This document shows, piece after piece, positions 1-9,245 of a DNA stretch of 47,221 nt; within the stretch, counting starts at the first letter, position 1; each line of letters begins with the position of its first letter. A program made the position numbers and the translations under genes. The notes below the pieces were generated by a model. It had not been told where the DNA came from. It did no database searches and was given only the letters and a program-made list of their open reading frames with translations. Source of the DNA: Cyanobium sp. ATX 6F1. Lineage in GTDB: Bacteria; Cyanobacteriota; Cyanobacteriia; PCC-6307; Cyanobiaceae. Where the stretch lies: contig NZ_JAGQCS010000015.1 in NCBI RefSeq assembly GCF_024346315.1, forward strand, positions 1 to 47,221. Direction: 5' to 3'.

Positions 1-2
1 AA

Positions 3-131
<129 letters not shown>

Positions 132-150
132 GCGCTGATTGTTAGCCAGC

Positions 151-181
151 AAGGCGCCTCGCAAGGGGCGCCTTTTTTTTG
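151..181 (+). terminator. Rho-independent terminator of psbD
   Basis: AGGCGCC (152-158) pairs with GGCGCCT (167-173) around a short loop. The stem runs straight into eight to nine T residues. It sits 20 bases after the psbD stop, which closes the transcript before any psbC could be read. Confidence 0.9.
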
Positions 182-405
182 TGCGTTCCGCTTCGCGGGG
201 TTACGTCTCAAGGTGGTGGGTGCCCCCGCCAGTGAAGCGGCATGACCCCTGGGGGCAGGGCCAGAAACCCCGCTGGGGCCTCGCGATCAGCCTGGAAAGT
301 CCGATACCATCGGCGGGTTCCGTCAGCAGTGACGTGGCAGCGGATTTCGGTTCGCCGCCGCAGGCGTCGCCGGCTGGCTTCAATCCCCCCAAGGAGGAGG
401 TGCCC
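182..405 (+). other. Gene-free, hairpin-rich stretch downstream of psbD
   Basis: No convincing large reading frame was found between the psbD terminator and the small ORF at 406. Short perfect hairpins are visible: CCGAT/ATCGG (301-305 with 309-313) and CGTCA/TGACG (321-325 with 330-334). These could belong to a structured 5' leader or a small RNA. No promoter could be assigned with confidence and no known riboswitch core was recognised. Confidence 0.35.
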
Positions 406-459
406 GTGAGCCACAGTTCCATGACCCAGGGTCTGCTGATCGCGGAGAACGCCGGCTGA
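406..459 (+). CDS. Possible 17-residue peptide with a perfect Shine-Dalgarno
   Basis: A GTG-started frame of 17 codons plus TGA encodes MSHSSMTQGLLIAENAG. It is preceded by AAGGAGG at 391-397, eight bases before the start, which is an ideal ribosome-binding site and stronger than most in this window. No family was recognised. Length alone makes chance occurrence possible; the ribosome-binding site is the main support. It could be a leader peptide, an uncharacterised short protein, or fortuitous. Confidence 0.35.
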   Translation: MSHSSMTQGLLIAENAG

Positions 460-514
460 TTTCGGCGCCTGTTTCCTGATCAATCGGTTCCGCGACAGAG
501 CGGACCCGGCGAGA

Positions 515-551
515 GCCCCCGATGTCCTGCTTCCTGCGGGGTGTCGGGGGC
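515..551. repeat. Inverted repeat between the small ORF and the DUF2079 gene
   Basis: GCCCCCGA (515-522) and TCGGGGGC (544-551) form an 8-bp stem with a 21-base loop. The repeat lies 16 bases beyond the stop of the minus-strand DUF2079 gene and could serve as a transcript 3' end for that operon. No T-tract follows on either strand, so a classical terminator is not supported. Confidence 0.4.
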
Positions 552-567
552 ATCGTTTTGGCTCCGT

Positions 568-2250
568 TCAACCGGGCCGCCGCTGCTGCTCCAGGCGGAT
601 TGCGCCAAGCAGGGCCTCCAGTGGCCGCTGGGGCTCCTCCAGATCACTCTGGCCGCGCTGCAGCAGCACCACCCCATCGCGGAACGCCCGCACCCCATAG
701 GTTGCCCGCAACGACCTGAGTGCTTCCAGGCTGCCCTCCAGGGCCCCGCGATCGCTGCGGAACGCGTTGGCGTAGCGGCGCAGCCAATCCAGGTCCAGGG
801 CGATCCACTCCACGGCCTTGCTGTTGCCCTGGCGATCCCGGTACATCACCCCTTCCGGGAAGCGGATCAACACCGACCGTTGGGCCAGATGGGGAATCAA
901 CGGGGTGTTGGCGGCCACGCTGGCTTCGGCGGGAATCAGGCGCAGAAGCTCCCGGGCGGCGACCCCATGGTTCCACTGCCGTGCTGGTGAGCTGTACACC
1001 CAGGGGTTGAGGCTGTCGGGAATCAGGAACGAGAGGCTGCGGTTCGGGTTCGCCAGCAGGGTGAACAGCAGCGAGAGGGCGATGCAACCGATCCAGACCT
1101 GGCGCAGCCGCCGCCGCGCGAAGGGCTCCGGATGGGATCGCCACCACTCGATCGCACCGGCGAACAACCCGGGTACCACCAGCAGGGCGTAGCGGATGTT
1201 GATCGAGAGGGGGTTGTTGGAGCCCTGGGCCAGGAGCAATCCCAGCAGGGGCAGCCCCATCAGCAGCCAGCTGTCGAGGCTGACCAGGGGGACCAGCATC
1301 AGGGGCAGGCCCTGGGCCAGCAGATAGCGCAGGGTGTCGCCCGGCGGAGAGATCAGCTCCATCAGCACCACCAGCGGCTGCCTGAGCGCCCTGAGCAGCA
1401 CCTCCAGGCTGCTGGCCTTCTCGGCATCGCCGATGTACTGGCCGAAGTTCTCCACCATGAAACGGCGGGAGTTGTCCTCGCTGAACATCGGCATCAGCAC
1501 GTTGGTGACCAGCAGCACCCAGCCGATCCCCAGTCCAGCGAGCCCCAGGGCCAGCGGCCAGCGCCGCCGTTGCCGCAGCAGGATCCAAAGGGCCACACCG
1601 ACCAGCAGCACCCCCGTGTCCTCCCGGATCAGAGGCAGGAGCAGAGCGGCGACCGCCACCAGCCAGCCCTGGCGCCGTTGCAGGCCGAGCATCAACAGGA
1701 AGAAGGCCAGAGGCAGCTGAGCCAGATCCGTGAAGTTGCCCCAGGTGGGGCCGATCACGGCGTTGGCCCCGAAAAAGCTGATCGCCACGAAGGCGGCCAA
1801 GCGGGGATCCGTGAGCCTCTCGAGGGCGAGCCGATGCAGCACCAGCCCGGCGGCGGTCATGAGCCCCACCTGCACCAGCGCCAGGGCCCAGATCCCCAGC
1901 AGCCCCACCAGCGGCACCCAGAGCAGCAGGGCCGGGGTGAAATGCTGCCCGAGACGGTGATAGCCCAGGGCCGGCAGCTGGCCGGCATGGATCACGTTGG
2001 TGGACAGCTGCGACGAGAGGGTGCTCTCAAAGGGGTGCCCTCGGAGGCCGTTCCACAGCACCTGCAGGAAGATGCCCTGGTCGTAGGAGGCGGTGAGCAC
2101 CTGCAGGCGCCACCACTGCAGCAGGAGCCCGACCACGGCGAACAGCAGGGCGGCCACCAGCACGGCCCGGTCGGCCCGTGCCGCCTCAGGGGGGCGGGGC
2201 TGCTGAGTGCCCGGGTTGGGCGCAGTGCCAGCGTTGCCAGTTCTGGTCAC
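568..2250 (-). CDS. DUF2079 multi-spanning membrane protein
   Basis: This 560-residue protein has a first membrane segment near residues 30-50, followed by YDQGIFLQVLWNGLRG and then GQHFTPALLLWVPLVGL. That is the DUF2079 pattern of an acidic loop after helix 1 and a conserved histidine loop. About ten further hydrophobic segments follow, and the C-terminal third is soluble and probably extracytoplasmic. The family is distantly related in layout to GT-C glycosyltransferases; no substrate is known. Start: GTG at 2250 has GGAGG six bases upstream (2257-2261), whereas TTG codons at 2256 and 2253 do not. The start lies inside the end of the upstream glycosyltransferase gene (65-base overlap), which suggests coupled translation in a four-gene minus-strand operon. 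Confidence 0.85.
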   Translation of the reverse strand: MTRTGNAGTAPNPGTQQPRPPEAARADRAVLVAALLFAVVGLLLQWWRLQVLTASYDQGIFLQVLWNGLRGHPFESTLSSQLSTNVIHAGQLPALGYHRLGQHFTPALLLWVPLVGLLGIWALALVQVGLMTAAGLVLHRLALERLTDPRLAAFVAISFFGANAVIGPTWGNFTDLAQLPLAFFLLMLGLQRRQGWLVAVAALLLPLIREDTGVLLVGVALWILLRQRRRWPLALGLAGLGIGWVLLVTNVLMPMFSEDNSRRFMVENFGQYIGDAEKASSLEVLLRALRQPLVVLMELISPPGDTLRYLLAQGLPLMLVPLVSLDSWLLMGLPLLGLLLAQGSNNPLSINIRYALLVVPGLFAGAIEWWRSHPEPFARRRLRQVWIGCIALSLLFTLLANPNRSLSFLIPDSLNPWVYSSPARQWNHGVAARELLRLIPAEASVAANTPLIPHLAQRSVLIRFPEGVMYRDRQGNSKAVEWIALDLDWLRRYANAFRSDRGALEGSLEALRSLRATYGVRAFRDGVVLLQRGQSDLEEPQRPLEALLGAIRLEQQRRPG

Positions 2251-3850
2251 CAACAACCTCCAGGCGGCAGAGCGATCCCTTGGGGAGCAGTATCCGTGCC
2301 GGGGGGTCGCTGGCCTGGCGGATCAGATCGAACGGACCGGGAATCCCGGCGTCCTGGTCATCCGGCAAGCGCAGCACCTCACGCTGGGCGTACCAGCGCA
2401 GGCTGGGCCGCTCGGCCGCGTCCCCATCCATGTACACCGGTGGCCGCTCGCCCGCCGCCAGGGCCGCTGCCGGAAGCACCGACCAGCGCTCATTGAGCTC
2501 CCAGTTCCACAGGGGGCTGGTGGCCAGCAGCAGTAGCGACAACCACCAACCGGAAGTGAGCAGCAGCAGGCCCTGCCGCCGGCGCGATTCCATCGGCCGC
2601 AGCAGCAGCCATCCGCCTCCGAGCAAGCCGACCCCCGCCGGAAGCGGCAGCCAGCGGTAGGGGGCCAGGGCCGCCTGGCCCGGCAGGTTGGCCACCGTCC
2701 ACGCTGCAAGCAGAACTCCGCCCAGCACCATCCAGAACCAGGGCAGGCGCCGCAGCACCCCACCTCGGGCCCCCCTTGGGCAGAGCAGGTCGGCCAGCGG
2801 CACAGCGCACAGCAGGGCGAAGGGCAGCCAGAGGGGGTGGCTGTACCAAGGCAACTGGGTGCGCAGGGGCAGGATGGAGGCGGCCATCACGGCTTGCAGC
2901 ACCAGGCACCACCGCCCCCAGGCCCGATGCCGCTGCCGCCAGGCCATCACCACACTGATCGGCCAGAGCGGCAGCCAGGGCCAGCCCCCTTCGAGCACCT
3001 TCAATACCGGCACCCTCCAGCCCAGGGAACTGCCTTCGCCCGCATCCAGCAAAACCCTGCCCACCCCGTCGCCCCCCCAGAGCCAGAGGGCCTGCTGGCC
3101 GCGCATCAGGCCGTGATACGCGTGCCAGGCCAGGCCAGGCACCAGGCCAAGCGCCAGCCCGGCCAGGAGCCAGCGCCAGCGCCGCGGGCCGGGGGTGGGG
3201 TCGAACGCCAGGCCCAGGCCACCGGCCAGCAGGGCGGGCAGCAGGATCGGCGCCTTCAGCAACAGCAGGGAACTTCCCGCCAGGCCCGCCAGGGCGCCGC
3301 TGGGCCAGGCCCGCTTCGCGCTGCGGCTGCGCAGCAATGCCCACCAGAGCAGGGCCATGGCACTCAGCTGGGCGCCGTCCAGCATGGCCAGCCGCCCCTG
3401 GCGCATCACCGGCAGCAGGGTGAGCAGGATGGCGGCGGTGGCCAGGGCTGCAGTGCGTTGGCTTGGCCGCAACTGCCATTGCACAAGGCCGCCCAGGGGC
3501 ACCACCAGCGTGGAAAGCACCGCCGGCACCAGCCGCACCACCCACTCGGGCGGCAGGGCGGAGGCAGGGGCTCCGGAAAGCTGATGCCAACAGGCGATCA
3601 CCGCGGCGATCAGCCAATGCAGCCCCGGGGGCTTGTTGAGGTAGTCATGGCCCCAAATGGTGGGCAGAAGGCCCTGGGGCAGGCCCCGATTGGCGATCTC
3701 CAGGGCCACCCGCGCCACGATGCCCTCGTCCCAGTCGCGCAGCGGCAGGTTGCCCAGCCCGGCCAGGGCCAGCACCAGCGCGGCCGCCCAGAGCAGAAGC
3801 AGCAGGCGCCAGGGGGGTGGGCCAAGAGAAGGACTCACAGGAGGGGTCAT
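2186..3850 (-). CDS. GT39/ArnT-like membrane glycosyltransferase
   Basis: A 554-residue polytopic protein. A first transmembrane helix (about residues 14-33) is followed by LRDWDEGIVARVALEIANRG, the acidic first extracytoplasmic loop typical of PMT_2/ArnT enzymes, and by DYLNKPPGLHWL, the second conserved loop motif. Such enzymes transfer a sugar from a polyprenyl-phosphate donor to a lipid or protein on the outer face of the cytoplasmic membrane. Many more hydrophobic helices follow, then a soluble tail. Start: ATG at 3850 overlaps the TGA of the upstream gene as ATGA, and an upstream start would intrude into that gene. Donor and acceptor cannot be inferred. Confidence 0.85.
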   Translation of the reverse strand: MTPPVSPSLGPPPWRLLLLLWAAALVLALAGLGNLPLRDWDEGIVARVALEIANRGLPQGLLPTIWGHDYLNKPPGLHWLIAAVIACWHQLSGAPASALPPEWVVRLVPAVLSTLVVPLGGLVQWQLRPSQRTAALATAAILLTLLPVMRQGRLAMLDGAQLSAMALLWWALLRSRSAKRAWPSGALAGLAGSSLLLLKAPILLPALLAGGLGLAFDPTPGPRRWRWLLAGLALGLVPGLAWHAYHGLMRGQQALWLWGGDGVGRVLLDAGEGSSLGWRVPVLKVLEGGWPWLPLWPISVVMAWRQRHRAWGRWCLVLQAVMAASILPLRTQLPWYSHPLWLPFALLCAVPLADLLCPRGARGGVLRRLPWFWMVLGGVLLAAWTVANLPGQAALAPYRWLPLPAGVGLLGGGWLLLRPMESRRRQGLLLLTSGWWLSLLLLATSPLWNWELNERWSVLPAAALAAGERPPVYMDGDAAERPSLRWYAQREVLRLPDDQDAGIPGPFDLIRQASDPPARILLPKGSLCRLEVVGDQNWQRWHCAQPGHSAAPPP

Positions 3851-5361
3851 GGAGCGGTGGTTCCTGCGTTCAGCGGCACAACGAAAGCAGAACCACTCGG
3901 ACATCCCGGCGGCTGGGCGCAGACCCAGCGACGCAGACGGTCTTTCTCGGGGCCATCGGGGAAGGGCCTGTAACTCTCGATCACCGCAAAGCTGCCCGCC
4001 ACCGCATCGGCGCCCTTCCGGCGCCAGGCGGCAGCCTCCTGCTCGCTGAGGGCCTCGGGAGTCACAAGCCAGCCCTTGCGGTTCGCCAGGTAGAGCACGG
4101 TGGGATCGGGGCCGCTCATCACCACCACGCGGGCCTGCTCAGGGGTGCTGGCCTGAATCTGGCGGCCCAGCTCCCAGGCGGCCGAGCCGGTGATGCGCTC
4201 CCGGCTCCAGTAGTCAACTCCCAGAATGGTGAGACTGACCAGCACCATCAGGCTGAGCACAGCCCAGGCCCCACGCCGCCAGCCGATCGACCCCGAGCGC
4301 AGTCGCACCCAGCCCTGGCCCATCAGCGGACAGGCGAACAGCATCAGCGGCAACTGGTAGTACTCATGCACAGCGGTGGTTTCTGGGGCCAGGGCGCCCG
4401 CCACCACCACCGCCACCAGACCCAGCGGCAGCACCCGTACCAGCGGGTGAACCCCGGCGGCTGAGCCAGCGCGGGGCGGCAGCAGGCCCAGGATCAGCAG
4501 GGGCACCCCCAGCACGGCCAGGTTGCGCACCGCCACCCGCAGGGCCAGCTCCCCCCAGTAGCTGAACCCCAGCAGGTCGGACCAGGTGTAGCGGTTCGCC
4601 TGGCCGCCCCAGAAGCCGAAACTGAGACCGCTGCTTTCCCCCAGCTGGCGGGCATGCCAGTACCAGAGCGCGGTCACCGCGGCGGCTCCCAGTGGATAGA
4701 GCCAGGCAATGGGACGGCGAAGCGCCTGCACCCACCCCCCCTGTCCCCGCGCCCAGAGCCAGAGCAGGGGCGCCCCCAGCCAAAGGAAGGGGAGCACCTT
4801 CACCAGGCATGCCCCGCTGAAGGCCAGCCACGACACCAGCACAGCGGAGCGCCGCCCCCCTTCCAGCCAGACCAGAAAGCGTTCCAACGCCAGGGCCGCC
4901 AGCAGCATCAGCAGGGCCTCCGGTTGCACCGTGCGTCCGTAGAACACTGGAATCGGCAACACGGCATAGAAAATCCCCCCCCACCAGCCGGCCCGCTCTC
5001 CCAGCAGCCGCCGACCGATGCGGATGACGAGGAAGATCGTGAGCACGCTGCAGAGCACCGACAGCCCGCGAGCCAGCCACTCGTGTACCCCAAACAGCCT
5101 GTAGAGCAGGGCCACCCCGTAGGGGTAAAGGGGAAACTCGGCTTCCACCAGGCCGCTGCCGGCACCGCCCCAGTCGATCTGGGGCAGCCAGAACCGCATC
5201 CCCTGTTCGGCGAAGTTGCGGGCCATGGCGGCCGTGTCCGCCTGGCGCCAGCTGTGGATGCCCAGGATCGGTGCCTGGATCTGCACCAGGCGTAAGGTCG
5301 CCCCGATCAGCAGCGGTAGCCAGAGCGGCAGGGGATGGCCCTTGGAACGGCTGACGCCCAT
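3847..5361 (-). CDS. GT39/PMT_2-like membrane glycosyltransferase
   Basis: This 504-residue protein opens with a membrane helix (about 11-30). Next comes IHSWRQADTAAMARNFAEQG, the equivalent of the acidic D/E loop of PMT-type GT-C enzymes, and VEAEFPLYPYGVALLYRLFG, matching the second conserved loop. Roughly ten helices follow, with a C-terminal soluble part of about 120 residues. It is probably a polyprenyl-phosphate-sugar-dependent transferase acting on the periplasmic side. It is coupled by ATGA to the downstream glycosyltransferase and lies 11 bases from the end of the upstream one. The specific substrate is unknown. Confidence 0.85.
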   Translation of the reverse strand: MGVSRSKGHPLPLWLPLLIGATLRLVQIQAPILGIHSWRQADTAAMARNFAEQGMRFWLPQIDWGGAGSGLVEAEFPLYPYGVALLYRLFGVHEWLARGLSVLCSVLTIFLVIRIGRRLLGERAGWWGGIFYAVLPIPVFYGRTVQPEALLMLLAALALERFLVWLEGGRRSAVLVSWLAFSGACLVKVLPFLWLGAPLLWLWARGQGGWVQALRRPIAWLYPLGAAAVTALWYWHARQLGESSGLSFGFWGGQANRYTWSDLLGFSYWGELALRVAVRNLAVLGVPLLILGLLPPRAGSAAGVHPLVRVLPLGLVAVVVAGALAPETTAVHEYYQLPLMLFACPLMGQGWVRLRSGSIGWRRGAWAVLSLMVLVSLTILGVDYWSRERITGSAAWELGRQIQASTPEQARVVVMSGPDPTVLYLANRKGWLVTPEALSEQEAAAWRRKGADAVAGSFAVIESYRPFPDGPEKDRLRRWVCAQPPGCPSGSAFVVPLNAGTTAP

Positions 5362-5372
5362 GGTTCAGCAGG

Positions 5373-7504
5373 TTATTGGGAGGGCGCTGGCGGGTTGCTC
5401 AGTTGGCCCTGCACCGCATCCACCGCCGCCGGCAGGGAAGAGCGAAGCGCGGGAATCCGGGTGAGGTTGCCGCTGAGGCTGACGGCCAGATCCGCCAAGC
5501 CCTTCAGAACCGGCTCGTCATGGCGATTTTGTGCCGCCTGGGCCACGGCGGCGGCCTGGGGGGCGCGCCAATCGGCCAGCAGCACCACCGAGTGGTAGGC
5601 CGCTGGCCAGGGGTTGGCGGGTTCGAGCGTTTCCAGGCGGCTGAACCACTGGGAGGCGACCATCGGGCGGTTCTGCAGCACCCCGAGCAGGGCCAGGCTC
5701 CAGAGGGCATCGCGATCGTCGGGGTTGATGCGCAGTTTCTCGTTGGCCCAGCGGGCCACTCGCTCCTGGTAACGGAAATGTCCGTCGAGCTGGTGTTCAG
5801 GGCCGATGCTGGCGAACACGGCCGCCAGTCCCCTGGGGCCCTGCTCCATCCCCCGGGCCAGGCCGATGAAGCGCTGATCGAAGCGCGTCGGTGCTGGCGC
5901 GTCGGCCCGCCGGCGCCAGAGCTCAATGGAGCGCCCCTCGTTCCAGGACCAGCGGCTCAACCGTTCGAAGCGGCCGTCGCTGCGCACCTGGCGGCTCAGC
6001 TGGCGGGACACCTCCCGGTGGGTGCCCTGGTCACCGGTGGCCAGCACCAGCCATTCCGCCTCGCGCAGCACCAAGGGATGGTCCTGCGCCCGTTTGCCGA
6101 TTTCTCGTCCCACGATTTCGCCACCGCCGCTGCGGCCGAACACCGTGACGTTGCTCTGATTGAAGTCACCGGTCGTCGGAATCACGATCACCGTGGTGGG
6201 GGCGGTGCCCACCCGTTGGCGCAGGACGCGGATCAGTTCCGCCATCGGGAAGGGCGGTTTGCGCTCCAGAGCTTCAGCTCGCTCTGCGGCGGTGGTGGTG
6301 GCGCCGCCGATCAGCCCAAGGCCCAGCATGGCCAGGGCGGCCTTGCGCCCCCAGCGGGCGCGGAACCAGAGGAGCAGGACCCACCAGCCCCGGGCCAGCA
6401 GCAGCACCAGCAGGGGCAGCACCGGCGCGATGTAGCGGGGGTCCTTGTTGGGGCTCAAGGTCGTGAACAGCCAGCCGCTGAAGGCGCAGCCGATCAACCA
6501 GCTCCAGTCCCAACCTTGGCCGGTTTCCGGGGCGCTGGGCTGAAGGTGTTTCCTCCAGGAACTGGTCGCCGCCGCCAGACCTCCGACCAGCCCTGGTAAG
6601 CCATTCATGAGTCCCAGCTGTTCGGGCCAAAGCCTGAGGTACCAGAGCAGGCTGGCCAGACTGAACGCTGGCGGATCTCCTTCCTGGGCGGCGGACTCCA
6701 GCACCGCCCTGTTGGTGCCACCGATCGTGGTGATCCAGTTGTGCTGCAGCCAGGGAAGAATCAGGGCGAGCACCAACCCCAAAGCGGCCAGAACCTGCAG
6801 TCGCCGTTGAGGTCGACCCAGGCCCATGGCTGCGGCCCAGAGTGCGGGGAGGAGCACCACCAATAGTGCGCTCTGCTTCACCAGCACGGCGGCCGCCAGC
6901 GCCAGGGCGGCCGCGCCCGCCTGTCCCCAGCTGCCGCCGCGGGGATCGGGTGCCGCCCAGCGTCCGAGCAGCCAGAGGGCCAGTGCGCTGGTGGCCGCCA
7001 GGGGCAGATCGAGCGTGAAGTCAACCCGCAGGGCCACCAGGGCCGGGGTGGTGCTGGTGAGTGCCGCGGCCAACAGGCCGAAGCCTGGCGAAACCAGCTG
7101 GCGCCCCCAGCAGGCCACCACCACCAGCAGCAGGCCCTGCCAGATCGCCAGGGCCCAGCTGGCCTGATCGGGGCTGTCGCCGGCCAAGGCGATCACCGTG
7201 CCGTTCAGGAGGCTGGCGAGGGGGGGGATCTTCGGCGACAGATCCAGAAGCGCCTGCCAACCCTGCCAGCCGCCGCCGGGCAGCAGTCCAAGGGCGCGGC
7301 CATGGTCCACGGCGCTGTTCAGGTAATCGGCCTGGTCCCAGGAGGGCAGCCGTTGATCCAGTTGCAGCCAGAGCCTGTCGGCCAGGGTGCCGGCGGCCCA
7401 GATCAGGCACAGGGCCAGCCACCAGAGCCAGGGTCGGGGGAAGCGGAACGTCAGGGGCCCGGGGCAACCAGGCGCTCAGTCTGAACCGGCGGCTCAGTGC
7501 TCAC
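5373..7504 (-). CDS. GT39-like glycosyltransferase with apparent -1 frameshift near its N-terminus
   Basis: The main frame is open from the TGA at 7476-7478 to 5373. It reads a strong first helix (WLWWLALCLIWAAGTLA) and the acidic loop SWDQADYLNSAVDHGRALG before any ATG, GTG or TTG; the first such codon, GTG at 7310, would delete both. A GTG at 7504 opens a frame (MSTEPPVQTERLVAPGP) that ends at TGA 7451-7453. Exactly at that stop, CCG GGC CCC contains GGGCCCC (7454-7460), and a one-base backward shift joins it to the main frame. The joined product would have about 710 residues: a GT-C membrane part and a C-terminal soluble part with TPR-like helices. Alternatives are a sequencing or mutational indel in this G/C run, or a CTG start at 7454. 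Confidence 0.75.
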
Positions 7505-7600
7505 GGACGTTGTGCTTTCTGGCACATCGATCCTTGAGAACTTGGGGCATTAGGGGGATTATTTGGTCGGCGCATTGCGCCTCTTGTGTGTGAGGACCCC
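7505..7600. promoter_or_regulatory. Divergent promoter region between the glycosyltransferase operon and porin 1
   Basis: These 96 bases separate the minus-strand glycosyltransferase start from the plus-strand porin start and must hold both promoters. The stretch is visibly less GC-rich than its flanks (for example TTAGGGGGATTATTTGG). No clear -35/-10 pair can be assigned by eye. GAGGA just before ATG 7601 is the probable porin ribosome-binding site. Confidence 0.45.
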
Positions 7601-9229
7601 ATGAAACTTTTCCAGCAACTCCTGCTGGCCCCCGCAGCCCTGGGCCTTCTGGCTCCGATGGCTGCTTCGGCCGCAGATCTCAACCTTGACGCCGTCAACA
7701 AGTACGCCGGCGCCGAGGAGCAAGTCACCAGCATCACTCAGTTTTCCGACGTCCAGCCCACCGCCTGGGCCTACCAAGCGCTCTCGAACCTGGTCGAGCG
7801 CTACGGCTGCGTCGCCGGCTATCCCAACGGCACCTTCAAAGGCGGTCAGGCCCTGACCCGCTGGGAAGCCGCTGCCCTGCTCAACGCTTGTCTTGATCGG
7901 ATCACCGAAGTGACCGACGAACTCAAGCGGCTCATGAAGGAGTTCCAGAAGGAACTCGCCGTGCTGCGCGGCCGCGTCGATGGCCTTGAGGCCAAAGTGG
8001 GAGAACTGGAGGCCAACCAGTTCTCAACCACCACCAAGCTGCGTGGTGTGGCCACCTTCACCATCGGTGCTAACGCCTTCAGCGGTGATGCCAACGCCAC
8101 CCTGGGTGAATCCGTTCTCCTCGGCGGCAAAGTATTGCCTGGTGGGAACTTCGCAGGAGCCTCTTCGTTCCTGCAAGGCGCCACCGCCATGAACTACAAC
8201 CTCGACCTCTTCCTGGACACCAGCTTCACCGGGAAGGACCTGCTCCGCACTCGCCTGCGTGCCGGCAACTTCGGCGCCAGCCCCTGGGGTGCCGCCAATG
8301 CCAATAACCTGGTCGGCCTGAACGCCTTCGAGGTGTCCTTCGAGGGCGCACCGGGTGCGGACACCGTGATGGTGAATCGCCTCTTCTATCAGTTCCCCAT
8401 CGGCAGCAACTTCACCGCCACCGTTGGTGCGAAGGTCCGTCAGGACGACATGCTGGCCCTGTGGCCCAGCGCCTACCCCGCTGACACCGTTCTCGACATC
8501 TTCACCTACGGCGGTGCCCCCGGCACCTACAGCCTGAACCTCGGTTCTGGCGCGGGTCTCTGGTGGAAGAGCGGCGGCTGGAGCATCAGCGCCAACTACG
8601 TCTCCGCCAACGGCAATAACGGCAATCCCAACGTCGGTGGCATCGGCACCGACGGTGCTGCCCAGACCGGCACCGCCCAGATCGCCTACTCAGGCACCAA
8701 CTACGGCTTGGCAGCGGCCTACACCTACACCACGCCCCAAGGCGGCATTGCCGGCCTTTACGGTGGTAACGGCACTCCCCTGGCCAACCTGGGCTTCGCT
8801 CTCTCTGACAGCGTGAGCTCCGTAGGCATCAGCGGCTACTGGACCCCCACCAGCTCCGGCTGGGTTCCTTCGGTCAGCGCAGGCTGGGGTATCAACAGCC
8901 ACAGTTCGGACGTCGCCGAGATCGATGGCGCCCAGAGCCAGTCTTGGTATGTCGGCCTCCAGTGGTCCGATGTGTTCATCAAGGGCAACGCCGCCGGCAT
9001 GGCTGTGGGCCAAGCCACCTTCCTGACCAAGTCGGGTGATGACAGCATCTTGTCTGCCAACGACGGCAACTATGCCTGGGAGTGGTGGTACAAGTTCCAG
9101 GTCACCGACAACATCAGCGTGACCCCGGCGATCTTCTACCTGAGTGCTCCTCTGGGTCAACTCCAGAAGGCCAACGGCGATTCCTTCGACAACTTCGGCG
9201 GCCTCGTCAAGACCACCTTCAAGTTCTGA
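7601..9229 (+). CDS. SLH-domain outer-membrane porin (SomA/B-like), copy 1
   Basis: A 542-residue protein with a signal peptide (residues 1-24, ending ASA). An S-layer homology domain follows (about 45-105: FSDVQPTAWAYQALSNLVER, then GYPNGTFKGGQALTRWEAAA). Next is a heptad-rich coiled coil (about 110-145, ITEVTDELKRLMKEFQKEL) and a long beta-rich barrel ending in a C-terminal Phe (VKTTFKF), as expected for outer-membrane insertion. In cyanobacteria this architecture is the major outer-membrane porin: SLH anchors to peptidoglycan-linked polymer and the OprB-like barrel passes small solutes and ions. Start: ATG 7601 with GAGGA upstream, placed as in the tandem paralogue. A start at 7586 would add five residues before the signal peptide and is less likely. 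Confidence 0.95.
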   Translation: MKLFQQLLLAPAALGLLAPMAASAADLNLDAVNKYAGAEEQVTSITQFSDVQPTAWAYQALSNLVERYGCVAGYPNGTFKGGQALTRWEAAALLNACLDRITEVTDELKRLMKEFQKELAVLRGRVDGLEAKVGELEANQFSTTTKLRGVATFTIGANAFSGDANATLGESVLLGGKVLPGGNFAGASSFLQGATAMNYNLDLFLDTSFTGKDLLRTRLRAGNFGASPWGAANANNLVGLNAFEVSFEGAPGADTVMVNRLFYQFPIGSNFTATVGAKVRQDDMLALWPSAYPADTVLDIFTYGGAPGTYSLNLGSGAGLWWKSGGWSISANYVSANGNNGNPNVGGIGTDGAAQTGTAQIAYSGTNYGLAAAYTYTTPQGGIAGLYGGNGTPLANLGFALSDSVSSVGISGYWTPTSSGWVPSVSAGWGINSHSSDVAEIDGAQSQSWYVGLQWSDVFIKGNAAGMAVGQATFLTKSGDDSILSANDGNYAWEWWYKFQVTDNISVTPAIFYLSAPLGQLQKANGDSFDNFGGLVKTTFKF

Positions 9230-9245
9230 TCGTTTGATCGGAACG

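Noticed and set aside
182-405. Glutamine riboswitch (downstream-peptide or glnA type) before the small ORF
   Set aside because: The conserved core around GGACGGAAGTAGG is not found on the plus strand, so the motif cannot be supported.
139-459. 106-codon plus-strand frame after psbD
   Set aside because: It starts inside the psbD terminator and shows no domain; only its last 17 codons, with their own ribosome-binding site, are worth keeping.
1132-2496. Long plus-strand open frame opposite the DUF2079 gene
   Set aside because: Gln/His/Pro-rich composition, no motif, antisense to a clear membrane protein; a shadow of GC-rich codon use.
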